From contig NC_079424.1 of NCBI RefSeq assembly GCF_026213295.1, forward strand, positions 15,619,964-15,683,963: a stretch of DNA of 64,000 bases, given 5' to 3'. Below, in pieces: positions 1 through 64,000 of the stretch. A program made the position numbers and the translations under genes. Source of the DNA: Gadus chalcogrammus (taxonomy: Eukaryota > Chordata > Actinopteri > Gadiformes > Gadidae). Below the pieces are notes generated by a model. That model was not told where the DNA came from and searched no databases. It saw nothing but the letters and a program-made list of their open reading frames with translations. Position 1 is the stretch's first letter, and the number at the start of each line of letters is the position of its first letter.

Positions 1-1124
1 ACTGGGCTCTCATTTGTCGCACAAATATGAAAGCAAATCTCAGCACCAGAATTCACAGATGCACATTAACTGGGACGGCTGCCTTAGCACTAAAGCCCAG
101 ACCGTTGGTTGGGAATCATAACGGAATATGATTCCCCAAAGTGCCTTAAGAGTAAGACTTAGAAGTTGGACTTAGAAGTTTCCAGAAGGAGCTTAGAATA
201 GCCTACTTTGTGAATTTGATGGCCCTTTTCTTGTTTGTTTGTTGCATGTCTCTTTGATTCACTTTTAGTTATTGCTTCATTTATTAACTTTCTGTTTAAA
301 AAATGTCTGTCCATCAGGCAGTCTGTGTTACATTCTTCAATAATTCTTTATTTAATCAGGAGCATTTATCAACCATTAAACATAGAAGGCATTCATTCTA
401 GCGTGTAGCTTTATAGGTGAGCATATATTCTCCTCTCTTTCTTTGACACTCATCATGTGTGGGTTGATTACCCCCTCTAGTGGAAGAATCACCACACTTG
501 ATTTATATTGTCTGGCCTGCCTTTGGTTAAGCTGTTTATAATGTGTAGATAAAAACAAGAACGACATACCTTTAACGAGCTTATAAACTTTTATTTGATG
601 TATAATAAATGGGTAAAAACTAAAACAAGGAGAAAAAGAAAACAATGAAGGTTTGTATCCCATTATTCTATATACAACAGAGTACTGAGATAGATATGAA
701 CCTACCGTATATTATTCCTGCCCTTGTAGCAACATACCAGTTCATGATATGATAAGTTTAGATTACATAAAACCATCCTTATGCACAATAAATTAAATTG
801 GGAATTTGTGTATGTTTCCTTTGAACTTCGAATTACATGTAACCTTAAGATTTACTCTCACATATCCTCTTGGCTTTTTTTTTATGAATTATGCAATTAA
901 TTAATTAATGTTTCTTAATTTAGTATTACTTAACATGCAGGATGGATACGCATTCGCAACCATTAATTATGAACCTAAATAGGGGGATAGCAACCCTGTC
1001 TGGCAACCCTACGGCAAGTGCCATGTTATCGAGGATACTGCGACTGGCTGCAGTGGTTGCTTGAAGTTGCGAACCAAGATTACGACCTTTTATCAAAAAC
1101 AGCTACACATCTATTTTATATACA
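1..1124. other. AT-rich non-coding sequence left of the DJ-1-like exon
   Basis: This stretch is AT-rich with stop codons in every frame and no recognisable gene. A short ttaattaattaa run lies near 897-910. The last 40 bases before the ATG at 1125 could be the 5' leader of the DJ-1-like exon: an AG at 1101-1102 could serve as acceptor, but the pyrimidine tract before it is poor. Confidence 0.5.
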
Positions 1125-1214
1125 ATGGCATGCAAGAAGGCATTAGTAATACTTTCTAAAGGTGCAGAAGAGATGGAAACAGTCATTCCCGTGGACGTCC
1201 TGCGTAGAGCTGGG
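1125..1214 (+). CDS. park7: Isolated PARK7/DJ-1-like first coding exon (30 codons)
   Basis: The 90 nt from the ATG translate to a 30-residue segment with the blocks [17 protein letters not shown] and VDVLRRAG. These match the N-terminus of DJ-1, a small redox-sensing chaperone and deglycase-family protein of cytosol and mitochondria, with only a few substitutions. The conserved glutamate of the GAEEME block (Glu18 of DJ-1) is present. In human PARK7 the first coding exon ends exactly at Gly30, and here a GT (gtttgt) follows that glycine codon. No downstream DJ-1 exon, including the one with the nucleophilic Cys106, was found to the right. The rest may lie in the gap at 1401-1500, or this may be a duplicated fragment or pseudogene. 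If translation runs on past Gly30, a stop is reached at 1248-1250. The family is fairly sure; an intact gene is not. Confidence 0.72.
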
Positions 1215-1400
1215 GTTTGTAACGTTACTGTTGCAGAAATCGCTAACTAACTCGTTTAATTTAAGTTACAGTCAAACGTACATGTCCAACTGGTTTTAAA
1301 CTCGGATCGCAATTGCTTTTTGTTACAGTCCGCCATACCAATATGACAGGAGTCATTTTCAAATCCAAAATTGTCTGCCTTCGCACTTAGTCTTGCAACT

Positions 1401-1500
1401 NNNNNNNNNNNNNNNNNNNNNNNNNNNNNNNNNNNNNNNNNNNNNNNNNNNNNNNNNNNNNNNNNNNNNNNNNNNNNNNNNNNNNNNNNNNNNNNNNNNN
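1401..1500. other. Assembly gap (100 N)
   Basis: Exactly 100 unknown bases. The round length suggests a placeholder of unknown true size. It lies about 190 bases downstream of the DJ-1-like exon and may hide sequence or a misjoin. Confidence 0.98.
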
Positions 1501-1810
1501 CTTACAGGATGTAATGTGGAAGTGGGTTGTTCATTTCACTTGGCTCCAACTGTATTACCGAGGTCAGGAATTGTATTGAAGGTATTTGCTGAAATGAATC
1601 CTTAAAGACAACATGGCCTACGAACCCTTATACATATCACAGTGGTAACTTAACAAGAGTTATAACCTACAACACAAAGCCCAATGTTGATGTAAAATTC
1701 TTTGAGGTCCATATCTATCAGCCTTTTTCCATTGACTAATTCTTTTGGCAAACACCATTATCCAAAGCACCTTTTTAAACGAGGCTCATCAAACCATGTG
1801 TGAACGGTCA

Positions 1811-2516
1811 CTTAAAGGAGAAATCCGGTGTAAAATGGATATGGGAGATGTTTGGTATGATAACGAGTTGGAATGTTCGTTTTGGAGCAAAAAAGCGCAT
1901 GGATTTTTAAACGATTCTATCATATCATATAAAAACGAAATCGCTATTTGAAACCACTTAAAAGGCTAGAAGTAGCCCAACACTTCTTTGATAAAAACGA
2001 GGCATTGATAACTTTGTAAGTTTACAGATTGTTTATTAAAAAGGACATCTTGTTTTTATGACTCGATAAGTAGATTGACGAACACAGAGATTCTGACATC
2101 CGTCAACAACACGTAAGCTCTGTGTTCGTCAATCTACCTACTTATCGAGTCTTAAAACAAGACGGCGTCGACGGGTGAACTACTGATGGTATTGTGTGTA
2201 TAAAATGTCCTTTTTAATAACCACTTCTGTACACTTAAAAAGTTAGCAATGCATCCTTTAAATGTTAAGACCTTTTTTATGCTACCAAAGAAGTGTCGGG
2301 CTACTTCTAACCTTTTAAGTGGTTTAAAATTATGATTTAGTTTTTACCATAACACCTGCCCCGATCCTTCCAAGTTAGCGTTTTTGTAGAATCGGCTAAA
2401 AACAGCCAACTTAATAATGCGTCTATGCGCGCTTTTTTGCTCCCAAACAAACATTCCAACTCGTTATCATGTTAAACACATCCCAGATCCATTTTACACC
2501 GGATTTCTCCTTTAAG
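1811..2516. mobile_element. Foldback / MITE-like element with long imperfect inverted repeats
   Basis: The left end begins with cttaaaggagaaatccggtg and the right end is its reverse complement, ending ctcctttaag. The similarity continues inward for hundreds of bases: both arms carry gataacgagttggaatgt, gcaaaaaagcgc, and a block around aaccacttaaaagg (about 1950 and 2321). The innermost arms at about 2059-2092 and 2116-2153 can pair over roughly 35-40 bp, leaving a loop of about 25 bases. No transposase reading frame lies inside, so this looks like a non-autonomous element. A clean target-site duplication is not visible; the flanks share catgtgt outside the ends, so the true ends may lie a few bases further out. 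Confidence 0.75.
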
Positions 2517-2802
2517 GACACATGTGATGGATTCAACTTGGAGCCACCACATGAGGTGATGTACTTTTGAAATAATGCATGGAATTTTTATAGCAACCAT
2601 GGGACATACAGGTCAAAAAAACTCTGTTGTGACCGTTTGCACTTGGAGGGGAAATTTGATTTGTACGCCACGGGCCATTTGATTCCGAAGAGAAGATTAC
2701 CTTGATCCCCCTGCGCCCTCTGTGAAACATTAGCTCCTCCATTCAATGTAGAACCCCCTCCCCTTCCCACTCTCTGGCTCCTTAACCATCAGGGTCACAT
2801 TA

Positions 2803-2872
2803 CCAACACCACCACCATCACCACCACCACCACCATCATCACCTCCTTCACCTCCATCACCATCCTTATCAC
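2803..2872. repeat. Imperfect (CAC/CAT) trinucleotide tract
   Basis: A run of cac and cat triplets with interruptions. It produces an acidic glycine-rich false reading frame on the minus strand. Confidence 0.85.
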
Positions 2873-4480
2873 TTAGGTCACTGGCCGCTTGCTCCTGTCC
2901 TAAACGAGTCCTTGGGAGACCGGACGTGGACCTTATTTTGTGAGCACTTCTGAGATTGATGACAAAAGAGAAAGTCACCTTGGCGTTTTTTGCCCTGTGT
3001 CCCCACCAGCGAGCCGTACGCTGTAGGCTAGTGCTCACGCGAGCGCAGCCGTCGTTGAAATAGGCTTCATGGGCGCCAGCGGCTCGTTCATTCGAGACAC
3101 TTGGTCTGCCTGAGATGGAGGCCGTGAGGCTGCACTCGTTCAATAAGTCCGCGGACATGGTCGTTTTGGCGTGGGAACCACACACCTGTGTTTTTCCGGC
3201 TGCAGCACACTGAATCTAGACTGAGGACTGTGTCGTGACTTATAGCGTATGTCACATAAAGAGGTGTTTTTAAAATAGTCCCTTTTCCCCCTTCTTCTAT
3301 AAAAATATTCCTGTTTACACGACCAGTGATGTCGAAAATATGGGGTCAAATATGTTTCAGACCATATGGGAGTGCTAAAACTAATGGAAACACACACAAA
3401 AGCAAGCCAGGCCAGTAAGTGGCGACAAGTAAGCGCATTATGAAGCATGAAGCGCTTGTGATTTGTCTATGGAATGTCTTTTTGAGTGTCTAACTGGTTC
3501 TGTGGTTTCCTAGTGCATGCTCAAGACATGTAAAACATAAATGGTCATGCACAATTTTGGGTCATTTGGTCAGTGTTTTTCAAAAGCTGTTTCCCCGTTC
3601 CAGATAGCCATCCAAGGTCCACGCGAATAACACAGTGAGCAACACAATAAAACCGTGTTTTGAAAATCTCTTGACAGCTATCTAAGTCATCAGATTATGT
3701 CATTTTTGTTTGTGTAAAGCTTTTTGTTTTCCTCTTGCCTACTCTGGCCAGCCTTGACTCACCAGTGCAGCGCTCCTCTTCTGCCAGCCCTTTATGTTTA
3801 TGTTTGATTTTGTTTCTTTCCAACTGTGTTCGTTTTCCTGCACAAAAGCTCATCAATAATTCATGGCTACAACTAGCCAAGCTGCAGATTGGCTATGCTG
3901 TGCTCTTATGCCCAATGCGAACACACACGTTAAATGCACACCGACACACATAACTAGTTACTCATGCACCCGCACTGCAAAGGAAACCATTTCCTTCCAA
4001 TTTGTTTATGTAGTGGTTTCTTTATCATTTTCCTCTATTCACCTTTTGAGTATGTGTGTCTCACTCTGCGTTAATGGCAAGCTGCTCATGTTCTGGTTTG
4101 GTATCCGTGACCTTTTGCTGTGCGGTACTATCTAAAGTCACTGAAGACAAGCTGCCAGGAGACTAGAGACGCCCTAGTTTAAGGATTTGATGCAGTCACC
4201 TCAAGTCTGCAAAATGAGCAACTAACGCCATCTAGTGGTGTAGCTGTTCGGTTGCATATTGGTTTGTTTAAACAACACAGGTTTAGCGGCACGCCTTATT
4301 TAATTGTCTCCCTGGTGAGTCAATTCATTATGACATGCATTAAATAAATGCATTTTTATCACTTTGTTTCCTAATGCGATTCCTGGGTCTAAATTGCTGA
4401 TGAAAATATGCTAAGGGCATAACTTATATTTTTTGTGACATGTAATCAAATGTTGTGCATTCTCTTCCTTTGTAACCCAG
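2873..4480. other. Non-coding stretch upstream of kcnab2 exon A
   Basis: No coding exon or structured RNA is recognised here. Open frames on the minus strand between 2730 and 3450 are low-complexity or lack any family signature. It is probably 5' flank or a 5' UTR intron of kcnab2. Confidence 0.5.
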
Positions 4481-4572
4481 AGGCCGTGGCTTGTGACAGA
4501 CTGTAACCTGTGGTCCCAGCGAATCAGAAGTGCCCCCCGGCAGGCTGGCCACACCCCCACCCTCCTGCCTCC

Positions 4573-50487
<45,915 letters not shown>

Positions 50488-50505
<18 letters not shown>

Positions 50506-50530
50506 AAAAACGGACGCAACACTGTTTATT
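50488..50530. promoter_or_regulatory. Facing candidate poly(A) signals of kcnab2 and megf6
   Basis: attaaa on the plus strand (50488-50493) and aataaa on the minus strand (50530 down to 50525) lie about 30 bases apart between the convergent genes. Function is inferred from position only. An alternative minus-strand attaaa lies at 51044-51039. Confidence 0.35.
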
Positions 50531-51411
50531 ATTTGTGCCCCGTATGAGTTGCATACACCGACTTCATAGGCTTACCGACCATTTTTCTCCCATTGGTGGA
50601 CATGAAATATAGCTCCAGTGAACAATTAAATATACATTAACACAAAAACGACGTGTATTCAAATGTGTACAGCTGTGAAATATAAATATAACTTGGCAAT
50701 TTATACATATAAAAAAAGGTTATTAAGCTTTACTCCATGCATCTATGCATTGCGGTTGATAATCGCCAGTTATTCTAAAAGCAGGGGCCTCCTCTTGACT
50801 TCTCCTTTTAAAGAATTCGGTGAACCGCATTGTGCTAAATGTATTTTAAACTGTACAACATCGTATGGCCCCACAGGCTTGCACACTGTGAAGAAGCATA
50901 GCACCAATAGTTGGAGGATTTCACTTGATACACATACCGAGCTGCAAACCACTTCATTGCATTATTAAAATATGATCAATTGGAGTGAAGTGTGGTGTCA
51001 TACCTAGCCACACCATAAATGTAGAGTAACTTTCACATACTTTAATTCTTAATATTATGCTCAACTATCTTTGCATTGGTTATGGACATAAACCGGACAG
51101 CATAGAGACAAAATGGACAGCAGAACGCTCTCGGATCTATTGGACATCCTCGATGTAAAGCCAATGTGCTCTCTTGTCCCGTGCATAGACCTGAGGACAG
51201 CCAGAGCGTAGTGGAGGATCCTCGTGTTGTGTTTTAAAGTTTCCATGGGTGCTTTGCGCAACTCCCACCACAAAATGGGTCCTTCCCGCCCCCCCCCCCT
51301 CAGGAACCACCTCAACAGTCTTCTCGTCAGCGCCCTGTCCCTCACCTGGGTGGAACCCTACGGTGAGTCTGTCTTAGCGGGGCTGGTGTGTGGCTCCCAT
51401 CACTGGAGCAG

Positions 51412-63842
<12,431 letters not shown>

Positions 63843-64000
63843 CTGCAGTCACACACACACACAGGGGTGTCACTCAAAACATCAACTTGGTGGCCTCTGC
63901 ATTATTGAAACGTGAAAGGTTGCAAGTAGTGCATTAAAAAGAGATAATATAACAAAAATAAATCGAATTGCCTGAATACATTTTATTTTGTCTTTGGTAT

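Overview
The window is eukaryotic and vertebrate, almost certainly a ray-finned fish. Its genes have short exons with GT-AG introns, the proteins read as teleost orthologues of human 1p36 genes, and about 15 dinucleotide (CA/TG) arrays longer than 100 bp lie in 64 kb. That microsatellite density resembles gadiform (cod-family) genomes; the family is an inference. One 100-base run of N (1401-1500) marks an assembly gap.

The left end (1-4480) holds an isolated exon that reads as the first coding exon of PARK7/DJ-1 (1125-1214). It is followed by the gap and a roughly 0.7 kb foldback, MITE-like element (1811-2516). No other PARK7 exon was found.

From 4573 to 46865 on the plus strand lies a complete kcnab2 gene (voltage-gated potassium channel beta-2 subunit, an aldo-keto-reductase fold protein). 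Thirteen common exons (33194-46865) can be joined to three alternative first coding exons: A (4573-4649, the classical Kv-beta-2 start, with an optional 14-residue exon at 5733-5774), B (10208-10575, GC-rich promoter region with a TATA-like box) and C (24592-24803, closely resembling the Kv-beta-1.1 inactivation-ball start). Predicted products are 367 and 353 aa (A with or without the insert), 450 aa (B) and 398 aa (C). All NADPH and catalytic residues are present. The introns are large and rich in microsatellites.

From 64000 down to 51412 on the minus strand lies the 3' half of megf6: 19 consecutive phase-1 exons of 126-132 nt, each encoding one eight-cysteine EGF/laminin-type repeat, then a terminal exon whose GPLRLPE motif matches the human MEGF6 C-terminus. 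The N-terminal part of the gene lies beyond the right edge. kcnab2 and megf6 are convergent, with candidate poly(A) signals facing each other about 30 bp apart near 50.5 kb.

Points of most interest are the Kv-beta-1-type ball exon inside a kcnab2 gene, a 49-bp minisatellite in megf6 that repeats a copy of the adjacent 5' splice site about 19 times, the paired loss of one disulfide in two EGF repeats, the orphan DJ-1 exon beside the gap, and repeat tracts placed directly against splice sites.
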